64,000 nt of DNA from an uncultured Christensenella sp. (GCA_949284695.1 CASDWJ010000013.1:1-64000); one strand, 5' to 3'; positions 54,591-64,000 are shown, counted from the first letter of the stretch. A program made the numbers and translations. Notes: generated by a model not told the origin, from the letters alone.

Positions 54591-55850
54591 ATGAACAGCG
54601 TACTCGTGATAGGAGGCGGCGGCAGAGAACACGCGATATGCGTCGCGCTCGCCAAAAGCCCGAAAGTCGACAAATTATATTGCCTTCCCGGCAACGCGGG
54701 CATAGCGGAGATCGCGGAATGCGCTCCCGTGTCCGCGACCGATTTCGACGGCATACTCGCGTTTCTCAAAGCGCACAACGATATAAAAATGACGGTCGTC
54801 GCTCCCGACGATCCGCTCGCGCTCGGTCTCGTCGATCTGCTCGAAAGCAACGGCTACCGCGCGTTCGGTCCGCGCAAGAACGCGGCGATAATAGAGGCTT
54901 CCAAGGCGTTCAGCAAAGCGCTTATGAAGAAATACGGCATTCCGACCGCCGCGTACGAAGAATTCGACGACGTTGACAAGGCGAAGGAATACGCGAAGAA
55001 GCAGTCGTATCAGCTCGTCGTCAAGGCGGACGGTCTCGCGCTCGGCAAGGGCGTCATCATCTGTCAGAACGTGGACGAAGCGATGACCGCGCTCGACGAG
55101 ATGATGGTCGGCAACAAGTTCAAGGACGCGGGCAAGAAAGTCATTATCGAAGAATTTATGGTCGGCAAAGAGGTCTCAATCCTCAGCTTTACCGACGGCA
55201 AGACGATCGTACCCATGGTGTCCTCGCAGGACCATAAGCGCGCGCACGACAACGACGAGGGTCTCAACACGGGCGGCATGGGCACTTTCTCGCCGTCCAA
55301 GGCATACACCGAGGCGCACGCGAAAGAGACTATGGAAAAGATTATCCTTCCCACGATGAAAGCGATGAACGCGGAGGGCAGGACTTTCAAGGGCGTGCTT
55401 TACTTCGGGCTTATGATAACGGACAAGGGTGTAAAAGTCGTCGAGTACAACGCGAGATTCGGCGATCCCGAGACGCAGGTCGTACTGCCGAGACTTAAAA
55501 CAGACCTCTACGAGATCTTCGACGCGATAATCGACGAGAGGCTCGGGGACGTAAAAATCGAATGGGACGACAATGCCGCGGTATGCGTTATCATCGCTTC
55601 GGGCGGCTATCCCGAAAGCTACAAGAAAGGTGTGCCGATAGAGATCGGCGCACTCGACGACGGCATTGTGCTTTATCACGCGGGCACTGCTGTCAAGGAC
55701 GGCAGACTCGTCACGAGCGGCGGCAGAGTTATCGGCGTGACCGCTAAAGGAAAGGACATCGACGACGCGCGCGCCAAGGCATACGCCAACGTTGACAAGA
55801 TAAAGTTCGAGGGCGCGTTCTACCGCAGAGACATAGGCATCAAGAAATAA
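54591..55850 (+). CDS. purD: GAR synthetase PurD
   Basis: This 419-residue ATP-grasp ligase joins glycine to phosphoribosylamine. It has LVIGGGGREHAI at the N-terminus, the ATP-grasp core (VVKADGLALGKGVIIC, GKEVSILSFTDGKTIVPM), HDNDEGLNTGGMGTF and NARFGDPETQVVLPRL with the metal ligands. The start at 54591 follows GGAGGGAGC; a longer in-frame start lies within purH. Confidence 0.97.
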   Translation: MNSVLVIGGGGREHAICVALAKSPKVDKLYCLPGNAGIAEIAECAPVSATDFDGILAFLKAHNDIKMTVVAPDDPLALGLVDLLESNGYRAFGPRKNAAIIEASKAFSKALMKKYGIPTAAYEEFDDVDKAKEYAKKQSYQLVVKADGLALGKGVIICQNVDEAMTALDEMMVGNKFKDAGKKVIIEEFMVGKEVSILSFTDGKTIVPMVSSQDHKRAHDNDEGLNTGGMGTFSPSKAYTEAHAKETMEKIILPTMKAMNAEGRTFKGVLYFGLMITDKGVKVVEYNARFGDPETQVVLPRLKTDLYEIFDAIIDERLGDVKIEWDDNAAVCVIIASGGYPESYKKGVPIEIGALDDGIVLYHAGTAVKDGRLVTSGGRVIGVTAKGKDIDDARAKAYANVDKIKFEGAFYRRDIGIKK

Positions 55851-55863
55851 ACGTGAGGACAAA

Positions 55864-58800
55864 ATGGTAAAGAGAATTTTTGTTGAGAAAAAAAGCGGCT
55901 ACGACGTGAGCGCGCAAAAGGTCAAATCGGACGTCAACAACGTGCTCGGCATCGCCGCGGACGGCATCAGAGTGTTTATCCGCTACGACGTGGAAGGTCT
56001 CGAAAAGGAAATATTCGACAAGGCTAAGACGACTATTTTCAGCGAGCCGCCCGTAGACGACGTTTACGAGGACGAACTGCCCGCGACCGACGGTTACAAG
56101 TTGTTCGTGACAGAATATCTGCCCGGTCAATACGATCAGAGAGCGGACAGCGCGATGCAGTGCGTCCAGCTCCTCTCCATGGGCAAGAGACCGCTCATCA
56201 AGTGCGCGACCGTATACGCTGTCAAGGGCGTTGACGACGTTCAGCTCGCTAAGATCAAGCACTTCCTTATCAACCCCGTCGAGAGCAGAGAGGGCGATTT
56301 CGCGCTTCCCGCAACGCTCGTGCAGGAAGTTGAACTCAATCTGACCGTACCGGATATAGACGGCTTCATCGGTATGACTGACGACGAGGTCGCGGCGTAT
56401 CATGCGAGCAAGGGCTTTGCGATGAGCGTCGAGGATCTTATCTTCGTGCGCGATTACTTCAAGGGCGAGGGCAGGAACCCGTCCGAGACCGAAGTCAAGG
56501 TCATAGACACCTACTGGTCGGATCATTGCCGCCACACGACTTTCGCGACCGAGATAACGGATATAAAACTCGAGTCGGACAATCCGCACGTGCAAAAGGC
56601 GCTTGACGCTTACGAAGCGCTGTTTGCCGACCTTTACAAGACGAGACCCGACAAATACAGATGCCTTATGGACATCGCTACGATCGCGGTCAAGGAACTC
56701 AAGAGGAGAGGCAAGCTCGACAATCTCGACGTCAGCGACGAGATAAACGCCTGCTCCGTACGCGTCAACGTGGACGTGGACGGCAAGGACGAAGAATGGC
56801 TGATCATGTTCAAGAACGAGACGCACAACCACCCGACGGAGATCGAGCCGTTCGGCGGTGCGGCGACCTGTCTCGGCGGCGCAATCCGCGACCCGCTCAG
56901 CGGCAGGACGTTCGTATATCAGGCTATGCGCGTTACAGGCTGTGCCGACCCGAGAGAGCCGATCGAAAAGACTCTCAAAGGCAAACTGCCTCAGCGCGTT
57001 ATCACCAAGACGGCGGCGGCGGGCTATTCCAGCTACGGCAACCAGATAGGTCTCGCGACGGGTCAGGTCAGCGAAATGTATCACGAGGGCTACAAGGCAA
57101 AGCGTCTCGAGACGGGTTACGTCATAGCGGGCGCGCCTGCGGCTAACGTGGTGAGAAGAAAGCCTGTCGAGGGAGACGTAATAGTGCTTCTCGGCGGCGA
57201 TACGGGCAGAGACGGTTGCGGCGGCGCGACAGGCTCGTCCAAGGCGCATACCGAAAAATCGGTCGAAGTCTGCGGTGCGGAAGTGCAGAAAGGCAATCCG
57301 CCCACAGAACGCAAGATACAGAGACTGTTCAGAAATCCCGAGGTCAGCAGACTTATCGTAAAGTGCAACGACTTCGGCGCGGGCGGCGTATCCGTCGCTA
57401 TCGGCGAACTTGCCGACAGTCTCGACATATTCCTCGACAAGGTGCCCAAGAAATACGAGGGCTTGTCGGGTACGGAACTTGCCATATCCGAGTCGCAGGA
57501 GAGAATGGCTGTCGTCCTCGACAAGAACGACGTCGACAAGTTCATCGCGGCGGCGAGGGAAGAAAATCTCGGCGCGACGGCGGTTGCGGTCGTTACCGAC
57601 AACGGCAGGATGAGAATGTACTTCGCGGGCAACTGCATTGTAGATCTCAAACGCGCTTTCCTCGACACCAACGGCGTAAAACAGAGGCAGGACGCGGCTG
57701 TCGAAGAAAAGATCGCGACTTATCTCGACAGCGCGTACCCGGGTACTGCCAAGGCATTCCTTACGGGCGACGTTAAAGGCGCGGTGCTCGGGGAACTTTC
57801 GAGACTCAACGTCTGTTCGCAGAAGGGTCTCGGCGAAATGTTCGACAGCACGATAGGCGCGCGCACCGTGCTTATGCCTTTCGGCGGCAAGTATCAGCTT
57901 ACTCCGTCCGTCGTAATGGCGGCGAAACCTCCCGTAAACGGCAGGACGGATACGGTCACGGTCAGCGCTTACGCGTGCAATCCGCATCTGATGAGTCAGT
58001 CGCCTTTCACGGGCGCGGTATATTCTATCGTCACCTCTCTCAGCAAGCTCGTTGCGAGCGGCGTCAGACAGGAGACGGTCAGGCTGTCGCTGCAGGAGTT
58101 CTTCAAGAGACTCAACAAGGATCCCAAGCGCTGGGGTCAGCCTCTGTCCGCGCTTCTCGGCGCGCTGTACGCACAGCTCAATATGAACGTCGGCGCGATT
58201 GGCGGCAAGGACAGCATGAGCGGCACTTTCGAGCATATCGACGTACCGCCGACGCTTATCAGCTTTGCGATGGGCATATCCAAGGCGAGCAAGCTGATAT
58301 CTAATACCGTAGTCGAGGACAAGAAAGCGGATAAGATATTCCTCATTCCGCTGCCCAGAGACGAGTACAATATGCCCGTATTCGACAAGGTCGTGAAACT
58401 CTACGACACTCTTGCCGACGCGATAGAAAAAGGACTCGTCAGGTCGTGCAACGTCGTCGAGGAGGGCGGCGCGGTCGCGGCGGTACTCAAAGGTTGTCTC
58501 GGCAACAAGGTCGGAGTGGATATCGAGGAGCTTGACGAAAGTCTGTTCGCTCCGCGCATGGGCGACTTTACCGTTCAGTGCGAAAACGCTGATTTTGCGG
58601 CGGAGTTCGAGCCGAGACTTGTCGCTACGCTCAACAATACGCATACCGCGAACATATGCGGCACTGCAATTAAGTGCGACGAAATGATAAAGGCGTTCGA
58701 GGGTACGCTCGAGAGCATATTCCCGACCACGGCTCCCGCGAGCGGAGAGGTGGGCAACCTCATCTGTTGCGCGAGAAAGAAAGAGCACACGCCTCTGCAC

Positions 58801-59604
58801 ATCGCAAGACCCACCGTGCTCATCCCGGCATTCCCCGGCACGAACTGCGAGGACGATACCGCGAGAGCGTTTGAAAGAGCGGGCGCGAAAGCGGAAGTTT
58901 TCGTGATCAGGAATCAGAGCGCGGCGGACATAGAGGACAGCGTCAAGGCGCTGGTCGAGGCTATCGGCAGGGCGCAGATACTTGCATTCCCCGGCGGCTT
59001 CAGCGGCGGCGACGAGCCTGACGGAAGCGGTAAATTCATCGCAACGACCTTCCGCAATCCCGCGGTCAGCGAAGCGGTCATGAAATTGCTTTACGAAAGA
59101 GACGGTCTCGCTCTCGGTATCTGCAACGGCTTCCAGGCGCTCGTCAAACTGGGTCTCGTACCTTACGGGGACATCAGGGAGCAGAAAGCCGAAGCTCCGA
59201 CACTTACTTTCAACAACATATCGCGCCACGTCTCGACGATCGTCAGGGTCAGAGTCGCGACCAACAAATCCCCGTGGCTTTCTTCGGTCAGAGTGGACGA
59301 CGTGTTCAGCGTGCCCGTCAGTCACGGCGAGGGCAGATTCGTCGCTTCTCCCGAGGAGCTTGACAAGCTGATCAAGTCGGGGCAGGTCGCCACGCAGTAC
59401 GTGGACAACAACAACCTCGCGACAATGGTCAGCCCGTTCAACCCCAACGGCAGTATGTACGGCATAGAGGGTATCATCTCGCCCGACGGCAGAGTGCTCG
59501 GTAAGATGGGTCACGCCGAAAGACTTGACGACAACCTGTACAAGAACGTCGAGGGTAATTACGATATGAAGCTGTTTGAAAGCGGCGTGAAGTATTTTGA
59601 GTAA
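55864..59604 (+). CDS. purL: FGAM synthase PurL, single-chain large type
   Basis: This 1,246-residue enzyme converts FGAR to FGAM with glutamine. It combines the synthase domains and the glutaminase in one chain. The first half carries DTYWSDHCRHTTF and NETHNHPTEIEPFGGA; the second half carries GGKDSMSGTFEH. The C-terminal glutaminase has PGTNCEDDTARAF, the nucleophile in LALGICNGFQAL near residue 1085 and the histidine in VSHGEGRF. Most Firmicutes use separate PurL, PurQ and PurS; the fused form is common in Gammaproteobacteria and in some Clostridia and Bacteroidetes. It ends the operon. Confidence 0.96.
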   Translation: MVKRIFVEKKSGYDVSAQKVKSDVNNVLGIAADGIRVFIRYDVEGLEKEIFDKAKTTIFSEPPVDDVYEDELPATDGYKLFVTEYLPGQYDQRADSAMQCVQLLSMGKRPLIKCATVYAVKGVDDVQLAKIKHFLINPVESREGDFALPATLVQEVELNLTVPDIDGFIGMTDDEVAAYHASKGFAMSVEDLIFVRDYFKGEGRNPSETEVKVIDTYWSDHCRHTTFATEITDIKLESDNPHVQKALDAYEALFADLYKTRPDKYRCLMDIATIAVKELKRRGKLDNLDVSDEINACSVRVNVDVDGKDEEWLIMFKNETHNHPTEIEPFGGAATCLGGAIRDPLSGRTFVYQAMRVTGCADPREPIEKTLKGKLPQRVITKTAAAGYSSYGNQIGLATGQVSEMYHEGYKAKRLETGYVIAGAPAANVVRRKPVEGDVIVLLGGDTGRDGCGGATGSSKAHTEKSVEVCGAEVQKGNPPTERKIQRLFRNPEVSRLIVKCNDFGAGGVSVAIGELADSLDIFLDKVPKKYEGLSGTELAISESQERMAVVLDKNDVDKFIAAAREENLGATAVAVVTDNGRMRMYFAGNCIVDLKRAFLDTNGVKQRQDAAVEEKIATYLDSAYPGTAKAFLTGDVKGAVLGELSRLNVCSQKGLGEMFDSTIGARTVLMPFGGKYQLTPSVVMAAKPPVNGRTDTVTVSAYACNPHLMSQSPFTGAVYSIVTSLSKLVASGVRQETVRLSLQEFFKRLNKDPKRWGQPLSALLGALYAQLNMNVGAIGGKDSMSGTFEHIDVPPTLISFAMGISKASKLISNTVVEDKKADKIFLIPLPRDEYNMPVFDKVVKLYDTLADAIEKGLVRSCNVVEEGGAVAAVLKGCLGNKVGVDIEELDESLFAPRMGDFTVQCENADFAAEFEPRLVATLNNTHTANICGTAIKCDEMIKAFEGTLESIFPTTAPASGEVGNLICCARKKEHTPLHIARPTVLIPAFPGTNCEDDTARAFERAGAKAEVFVIRNQSAADIEDSVKALVEAIGRAQILAFPGGFSGGDEPDGSGKFIATTFRNPAVSEAVMKLLYERDGLALGICNGFQALVKLGLVPYGDIREQKAEAPTLTFNNISRHVSTIVRVRVATNKSPWLSSVRVDDVFSVPVSHGEGRFVASPEELDKLIKSGQVATQYVDNNNLATMVSPFNPNGSMYGIEGIISPDGRVLGKMGHAERLDDNLYKNVEGNYDMKLFESGVKYFE

Positions 59605-59623
59605 CTGAAACAACGATAAGATG

Positions 59624-59650
59624 AAAAACCGCGGTTTTCCGCGGTTTTTT
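59624..59650 (+). terminator. Terminator of the purine operon
   Basis: AAAAACCGCGG (59624-59634) pairs with CCGCGGTTTTT (59639-59649), loop TTTT. Confidence 0.9.
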
Positions 59651-59724
59651 TAATGAAATTTTGAAAAATTTCCGGCAATGTATTTTTCAAATCTATTATA
59701 ACAATTCAACAGACGTCTTTGTTA

Positions 59725-59753
59725 TTGAATTTTAAGCGCGCGCGTGTTAAAAT
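59725..59753 (+). promoter_or_regulatory. Promoter giving a leaderless ygiQ mRNA
   Basis: TTGAAT (59725-59730), 17-bp spacer and TAAAAT (59748-59753). ATG at 59760 is 7 bp beyond the -10 box and no ribosome-binding site exists, the same layout as at nadD. Confidence 0.72.
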
Positions 59754-59759
59754 ATAATT

Positions 59760-61769
59760 ATGTTTTTACCGATAACTCCGCAAGAATTGAACGGGCAACA
59801 GCCCGATATAGTTTATGTTATAGGGGAAGCGTATTGCGATCACCCGTCGTTCGGTCATGCGATCGTGTCGAGACTGCTTGAGAGCCTCGGCATGACGGTG
59901 GCTATTCTTTCTCAGCCGCAGAATGACGAGGATTACTTGAAGTTCGGAGAGCCGAAAGTCGGCTTTTTCGTCTCGAGCGGCGTTGTCGACAGCATGGTCA
60001 ACAATTACACGGTGGCAAAAAGGCGCAGAGACGTGGACGTTTACAGCGAGGGCGGAGACGTTGGCAGACGTCCCGACAGGTGCGTGGACGTATATTGTCA
60101 CAATCTCAAAAGACTTTTCCCGGAAAGCGCGATCGTTATAGGTGGCATAGAAGCGTCTCTGAGACGTTTTGCGCATTACGATTACTGGGCGGACAGAGTG
60201 ATGCCGAGCATACTCGTCAGTAGCGGCGCGGATCTTCTGATATACGGCATGGGCGAGAGACCGATAACGGATATAATAAAACTCGTGCAAAAGGGAGTTC
60301 CTCTCAAGGATATCCGTGATGTGCGCGGCACCTGTTATCTCGAGAGTTACGACAGGCTTTCGTCAAAGCTCAAAAAGGCGATAGAGGACAGAGACGCCAT
60401 TTTCTGCCCGTCGTTCGAGCAGGTCAGAGACGACAAAAAAGCGTACGTCGAAGCGTTCAATATCCAGTCGAAACAGAACGATCACGTCAAGGGCAAAACG
60501 CTTCTTCAGAAGCACCTCGGCAAGTACGTGGTCCAGAATAAAAATCAGCTTCCGCTGTCGCCCGAGGAGATGGATAAGGTATACGAATTGCCGTATATGC
60601 GCGACTATCATCCGTCTTATACGCGCGGAGTGCCCGCGATGCAGGAAGTCAGATTTTCGCTGACTTCGGTGCGCGGCTGCTTCGGGTCGTGCAACTACTG
60701 CGCGCTGACCTATCATCAGGGCAGAATAGTGCAGAAAAGGTCCAAAGAAAGTCTTATCGACGAGGCGAAAAAACTCATAGAGGACAAGGATTTCAAGGGA
60801 TATATCCACGACGTGGGCGGACCTACCGCCAACTTCCGCGACCCCGCCTGCAAACAGCAGTTCAAACGCGGAGTATGCGCGGAAAAACCGTGTATCGGGT
60901 ACAGAAAATGTCCCAATATGCAGGTGTCGCACGAGGAATACGTCGAGCTTCTTAGAGAACTCAGACAGATCGAAGGCGTGAAAAAAGTGTTCGTCAGGAG
61001 CGGTATAAGATACGATTACGTGATGTACGACAAGGACGACACCTTCCTCAAAGAACTGGTGAAGCATCATATCAGCGGTCAGCTCAAAGTCGCGCCCGAG
61101 CACGTGTCGGACACAGTCCTCGAAGCGATGAACAAACCGCCGTTCTCGCTCTATCTCGAGTTCAAGAAGAAGTTCGACGATCTCAACGCACGCCTCGGCA
61201 AAAAGCAGTATCTCGTGCCGTATCTTATCTCGTCGCACCCAGGCTGCACGCTCAAAGACGCGGTCAGGCTCGCCGAATACCTCAAGTCGATCGGCTATAT
61301 GCCGGAGCAGGTGCAGGACTTTTATCCCACGCCGTCGACCAAGTCCACCTGTATGTATTACACGGGTATAAATCCCGATACGGGCAAGCCGATATACGTG
61401 CCCAAGGACAAGCGCGAAAAGATGATGCAACGCGCGCTTATGCAATGGAGGAAAAAGAGCAATTACGATCTCGTGCACGAGGCGCTCATAGAGGCGGGCA
61501 GGCGCGACCTTATCGGGTTTACCGAAGGCTGTCTGATAAAACCGACAAAAGAAGAAGCGGTCGCCAATGCGAAAGCAAGGCGGGACGAGAGCAAAAACGT
61601 CGGCGCACGTAGTGTAAACGGCAAAGACCGCAAGGCGGCGCAAGAGATTACAAAACGCGGCTTTACCGACACGAGCAGGAAAAATCAGACAAACGCTAAA
61701 AGCGGCGCGAAGTGGTCGGGAGATAAAAACAAGTCAAAGCCGCAGAGCACAAAGAGAGGCAAAAGATGA
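59760..61769 (+). CDS. ygiQ: YgiQ-family radical SAM protein
   Basis: This 669-residue protein belongs to the YgiQ/UPF0313 family of radical SAM enzymes. The N-terminal domain starts MFLPITPQELNGQQPDIVYV. The radical SAM cluster motif Cys-X3-Cys-X2-Cys is GCFGSCNYC near residues 307-315. The family's C-terminal part (VPYLISSHPGCTLKDAVRL, QVQDFYPTPSTKSTCMYYTG) is complete, followed by a basic, low-complexity tail of about 70 residues. The reaction is not established. The stop overlaps the recX start by 4 bp. Confidence 0.93.
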   Translation: MFLPITPQELNGQQPDIVYVIGEAYCDHPSFGHAIVSRLLESLGMTVAILSQPQNDEDYLKFGEPKVGFFVSSGVVDSMVNNYTVAKRRRDVDVYSEGGDVGRRPDRCVDVYCHNLKRLFPESAIVIGGIEASLRRFAHYDYWADRVMPSILVSSGADLLIYGMGERPITDIIKLVQKGVPLKDIRDVRGTCYLESYDRLSSKLKKAIEDRDAIFCPSFEQVRDDKKAYVEAFNIQSKQNDHVKGKTLLQKHLGKYVVQNKNQLPLSPEEMDKVYELPYMRDYHPSYTRGVPAMQEVRFSLTSVRGCFGSCNYCALTYHQGRIVQKRSKESLIDEAKKLIEDKDFKGYIHDVGGPTANFRDPACKQQFKRGVCAEKPCIGYRKCPNMQVSHEEYVELLRELRQIEGVKKVFVRSGIRYDYVMYDKDDTFLKELVKHHISGQLKVAPEHVSDTVLEAMNKPPFSLYLEFKKKFDDLNARLGKKQYLVPYLISSHPGCTLKDAVRLAEYLKSIGYMPEQVQDFYPTPSTKSTCMYYTGINPDTGKPIYVPKDKREKMMQRALMQWRKKSNYDLVHEALIEAGRRDLIGFTEGCLIKPTKEEAVANAKARRDESKNVGARSVNGKDRKAAQEITKRGFTDTSRKNQTNAKSGAKWSGDKNKSKPQSTKRGKR

Positions 61770-62389
61770 GTCTTATCACCGACGTCAAGCCGTGTAAACG
61801 CGATAAAGACAGAGTCAATCTTTACCTTGACGGCGAGTTTTACGGCTCGGTCAGCGCGCTCGTCGCGGCTTCCAAGAGACTGGAAGAAGGTAGAGAGATC
61901 GACGAAAAAGAACTTGCCGCCGTCATATTCGAGTCGGACAAACGCAACGCGTTCGAGTACGCGCTCGGATACATCTCGCGCTATGTCTGCACGCAGAAGA
62001 AGATAACACAGAAGCTGTACGAGAAGGGCTACGGCAAGGTCGTTGTCGAATACGCCGTTGACAAGCTGAAAAGTTACGGCTATATCGACGACAGAGAATA
62101 CGCCGTGCAGTACGTCACGGCAAACCGCGGAGTCAAAGGATCGAGACGGCTGAGAGAAGAACTCGCAAAACGCGGTGTTGCGGCAGAATATATCGACAGC
62201 GCGCTCGCCGACGTCTCGACCGAGGAGGACGACGCGTTCGCGCTTGCGGTAAAACACAGCGCGGGCAACGACCTTTCGGACGAAAAATACGTCGCGCGGC
62301 TGTTCAGATATCTGTCGTACAGAGGTTACGGGCAGGACGTGATAGCGCGCTGTCTTGCAAGACTCAGAGAGGAGCGCAAAGGAGATTGA
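61766..62389 (+). CDS. recX: Regulatory protein RecX
   Basis: This 207-residue protein has the three-helix repeat architecture of RecX, which binds RecA filaments and limits recombination. Marked segments are FEYALGYISRYVCTQKKITQKL, VVVEYAVDKLKSYGYIDDREYAVQYV, GVKGSRRLREELAKRGVAAEYID and the last YRGYGQDVIARCLARL. Translation is coupled to the radical SAM gene (ATGA). No recA is in the window. Confidence 0.92.
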   Translation: MSLITDVKPCKRDKDRVNLYLDGEFYGSVSALVAASKRLEEGREIDEKELAAVIFESDKRNAFEYALGYISRYVCTQKKITQKLYEKGYGKVVVEYAVDKLKSYGYIDDREYAVQYVTANRGVKGSRRLREELAKRGVAAEYIDSALADVSTEEDDAFALAVKHSAGNDLSDEKYVARLFRYLSYRGYGQDVIARCLARLREERKGD

Positions 62390-62390
62390 T

Positions 62391-63875
62391 ATGAGATATG
62401 CGGTTTCCAACAAGGTGATGTCAGAGAGCGACAAGGCTTGCATTGCGGGCGGCGTGCCGTCCGTCGAGCTTATGGCGCGCGCCGCTAAAGGCGTTTTCGA
62501 CAATATAGACAAGAGCGGAAAGACTTATATCATCTGCGGCAAGGGCAACAACGGCGGCGACGGCTTCGCGCTTGCGTGCCTGATGTCGGACGCAGGTTGC
62601 GACGTTACCGTTTTTTATATATCGGACAATATTTCTGAAGACGCGCGCTACTATAAAGACGAGCTTTCAAAACGCGGATTTGACAAAATTTATCATGTAG
62701 ACAAATGCGACTACGACTGCGATCAGATAGTCGACTGCATTTTCGGTACGGGTTTTTCGGGCGTGCCCAAAGACGAATACGCGGACGTTATCAAAAGGAT
62801 AAACGGCAGCCGTGCGCGCGTGGTGTCCGTGGACATACCCAGCGGACTTGACGGCACGGGCGGCGTTGCCAAAATTGCGGTCAGGGCAGACAGGACGGTG
62901 GCGATACAGGCGGTCAAGAGCGGGCTTTTGCTCGGCGACGGCAAAGACCTGTGCGGCGAGATCGTCACGGTCGACATCGGGATCGCGATAATCGGCGAAA
63001 AATACGCTGTGATCGACGACGGATTTATCGGACCGCTTTTTGAAAAGAGAAAAAACAACTGCAACAAGGGAACTTTCGGCAAAAGTCTGATAATAGGCGG
63101 CTCGGCGGAATTTCCCGGCGCTCCCAAACTTGCGGAGGCGGGCAGAGCCGCCTTGCGCGCAGGCGCGGGTCTCAACACGCTGTGCGTGCCTTATTCGCTT
63201 GTCGGCGCGTATGCCGGGAGCGTCGTCGAAAGCACTCTTTTCCCGATGGCGGACAGAGACGGCAGACTCGCGTTCGACAAGGGGAGCATAGACCGCGTTA
63301 TGAAAGGCATGACCGCCGTCGTGATAGGTCCCGGCATGGGAAGCGACAGAGATGAGAACGCGAAGATATGCGAATATGTCGTCAAAAATTGCGATTGCGA
63401 CTGCATTCTCGACGCGGACGCGCTCAACGCGTTCGGTACGGAGATCGTGCGTCTGAAAGATAAAAAAGCGAGACTTCTGCTGACCCCGCACCCCAAGGAA
63501 GCGTCGAGACTCACCGGCAAGAGCGTCGAAAGCATACTTGCCGACCCGGTGACCTCTGTGAAAGAACTTGCACAAGCCGTCGGTTGTGTCGTGCTTCTCA
63601 AGGGCGCGACCACGGTCGTATCCGACGGTGAAAAGACCGCGCTTGTCGTCAACGGCACTCCCGCGCTCGCAAAGGGCGGTAGCGGCGACGTGCTTACGGG
63701 TACGGTATGCGGCTTTGCGGCAAGGGGCATATCTCTATTTTACGCGGCGTGCGCGGGCGCGTATCTTTGCGCGGAAGCGGCAAAGGTTGCTGAAAAAGAA
63801 TACGGCGATTGGGGCGTTCTCGCAAGCGACGTATGTAAAGCGGCGAAAAGCATCGTGGATACGTACGACGCGTGA
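62391..63875 (+). CDS. nnrDE: Bifunctional NAD(P)HX epimerase and dehydratase
   Basis: This 494-residue repair enzyme restores damaged hydrated NADH and NADPH. The N-terminal YjeF domain (epimerase) shows CGKGNNGGDGFALACL and VDIPSGLDGTGG. The C-terminal dehydratase shows GKSLIIGGSAEFPGAP, VIGPGMGSDRDE, LTPHPKEASRLTG and LAKGGSGDVLTGTVCGF. The start at 62391 follows AAAGGAGATTGAT and is 2 bp after recX; an upstream in-frame start would lie inside recX. Confidence 0.95.
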   Translation: MRYAVSNKVMSESDKACIAGGVPSVELMARAAKGVFDNIDKSGKTYIICGKGNNGGDGFALACLMSDAGCDVTVFYISDNISEDARYYKDELSKRGFDKIYHVDKCDYDCDQIVDCIFGTGFSGVPKDEYADVIKRINGSRARVVSVDIPSGLDGTGGVAKIAVRADRTVAIQAVKSGLLLGDGKDLCGEIVTVDIGIAIIGEKYAVIDDGFIGPLFEKRKNNCNKGTFGKSLIIGGSAEFPGAPKLAEAGRAALRAGAGLNTLCVPYSLVGAYAGSVVESTLFPMADRDGRLAFDKGSIDRVMKGMTAVVIGPGMGSDRDENAKICEYVVKNCDCDCILDADALNAFGTEIVRLKDKKARLLLTPHPKEASRLTGKSVESILADPVTSVKELAQAVGCVVLLKGATTVVSDGEKTALVVNGTPALAKGGSGDVLTGTVCGFAARGISLFYAACAGAYLCAEAAKVAEKEYGDWGVLASDVCKAAKSIVDTYDA

Positions 63876-63922
63876 ATATAAAGACAGACGCATATAAAAA
63901 TTTTTAAAATCATTTATTATAT

Positions 63923-63952
63923 TTGACAGGCGCGTGTCTTTAATGATAATAT
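63923..63952 (+). promoter_or_regulatory. Promoter at the right edge
   Basis: A perfect TTGACA (63923-63928), then an 18-bp spacer and TAATAT (63947-63952). A short hairpin CGGTC/GACCG (63972-63985) follows in the transcript, whose gene lies beyond the window. Confidence 0.65.
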
Positions 63953-64000
63953 GTGTGCAAGGTAGCGAACTCGGTCAAAAGACCGTTTATTGACGGCTTT

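Noticed and set aside
55840..59613. 1,257-codon minus-strand frame opposite purL
   Set aside because: A shadow of the GC-biased codon use of purL; purL shows complete motifs.

Overview
The window looks like about 64 kb of a chromosome from an uncultured member of the Clostridia (Bacillota), possibly a gut lineage. I infer this from consensus sigma-A promoters with 17-bp spacers, G-rich ribosome-binding sites, a lysine riboswitch, a thrS T-box leader, a YtxC-like gene directly before thrS, the dnaG-rpoD-nif3 order, and a BclA-type collagen-like protein. The last two hint at sporulation ancestry. No rRNA operon, CRISPR array, transposase or phage structural gene was seen. Genus-level placement is not possible by eye.

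Layout. 1-1240: remains of a decayed leucine-rich-repeat surface protein, strong hairpins, and a promoter plus leader feeding a gene with a TerD-like C-terminal domain (1239-3200). 3442-8335: dnaG, rpoD, nif3-like, a coiled-coil zinc-ribbon protein and a small membrane protein, closed by a two-way terminator. 8423-11105 (minus): dapB, dapA and asd behind a lysine riboswitch. 11520-16608: a coupled operon of membrane protein, methyltransferase, Hsp33, repeat protein and HD-domain protein. 16712-19418: a minus-strand membrane protein, then a nadD-yqeK fusion, rsfS and a small exported protein. 19420-21832: pyrimidine-nucleoside phosphorylase, deoC and an Imm5-like protein. 21955-22171: a probable 6S RNA. 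22320-23711: asnS.

23924-32455 is the main accessory region: a type I restriction-modification operon (hsdM, hsdS, hsdR) with two embedded AT-rich extra genes, a DUF2971 protein between M and S and an eight-helix membrane protein between S and R. A tRNA-Leu(GAG) lies just beyond, and a 12-bp copy of its 3' end sits next to the hsdR end. 32951-38764: mscS, a small membrane protein, the collagen-like protein, a DUF4838 lipoprotein and an ADP-ribosylglycohydrolase. 38838-42765: a Upf1-like SF1 helicase overlapping an unrecognised partner gene. 42840-46385: ytxC-like gene, T-box, thrS and a cysteine hydrolase. 46458-47387 (minus): a WYL regulator. 47719-49056: gdhA.

49112-50118 holds no convincing gene but carries a tight cluster of DnaA-box sequences. 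50119-59604 is a purine operon, purE-C-M-N-H-D-L, without purF, purB or purK. 59760-63875 holds ygiQ-type radical SAM, recX and the bifunctional NAD(P)HX repair enzyme. The most unusual items are the type I system with two extra genes, the helicase-partner pair, the DnaA-box cluster away from any dnaA gene, and two genes (nadD-yqeK and ygiQ) whose start codon sits where transcription should begin, implying leaderless mRNAs.
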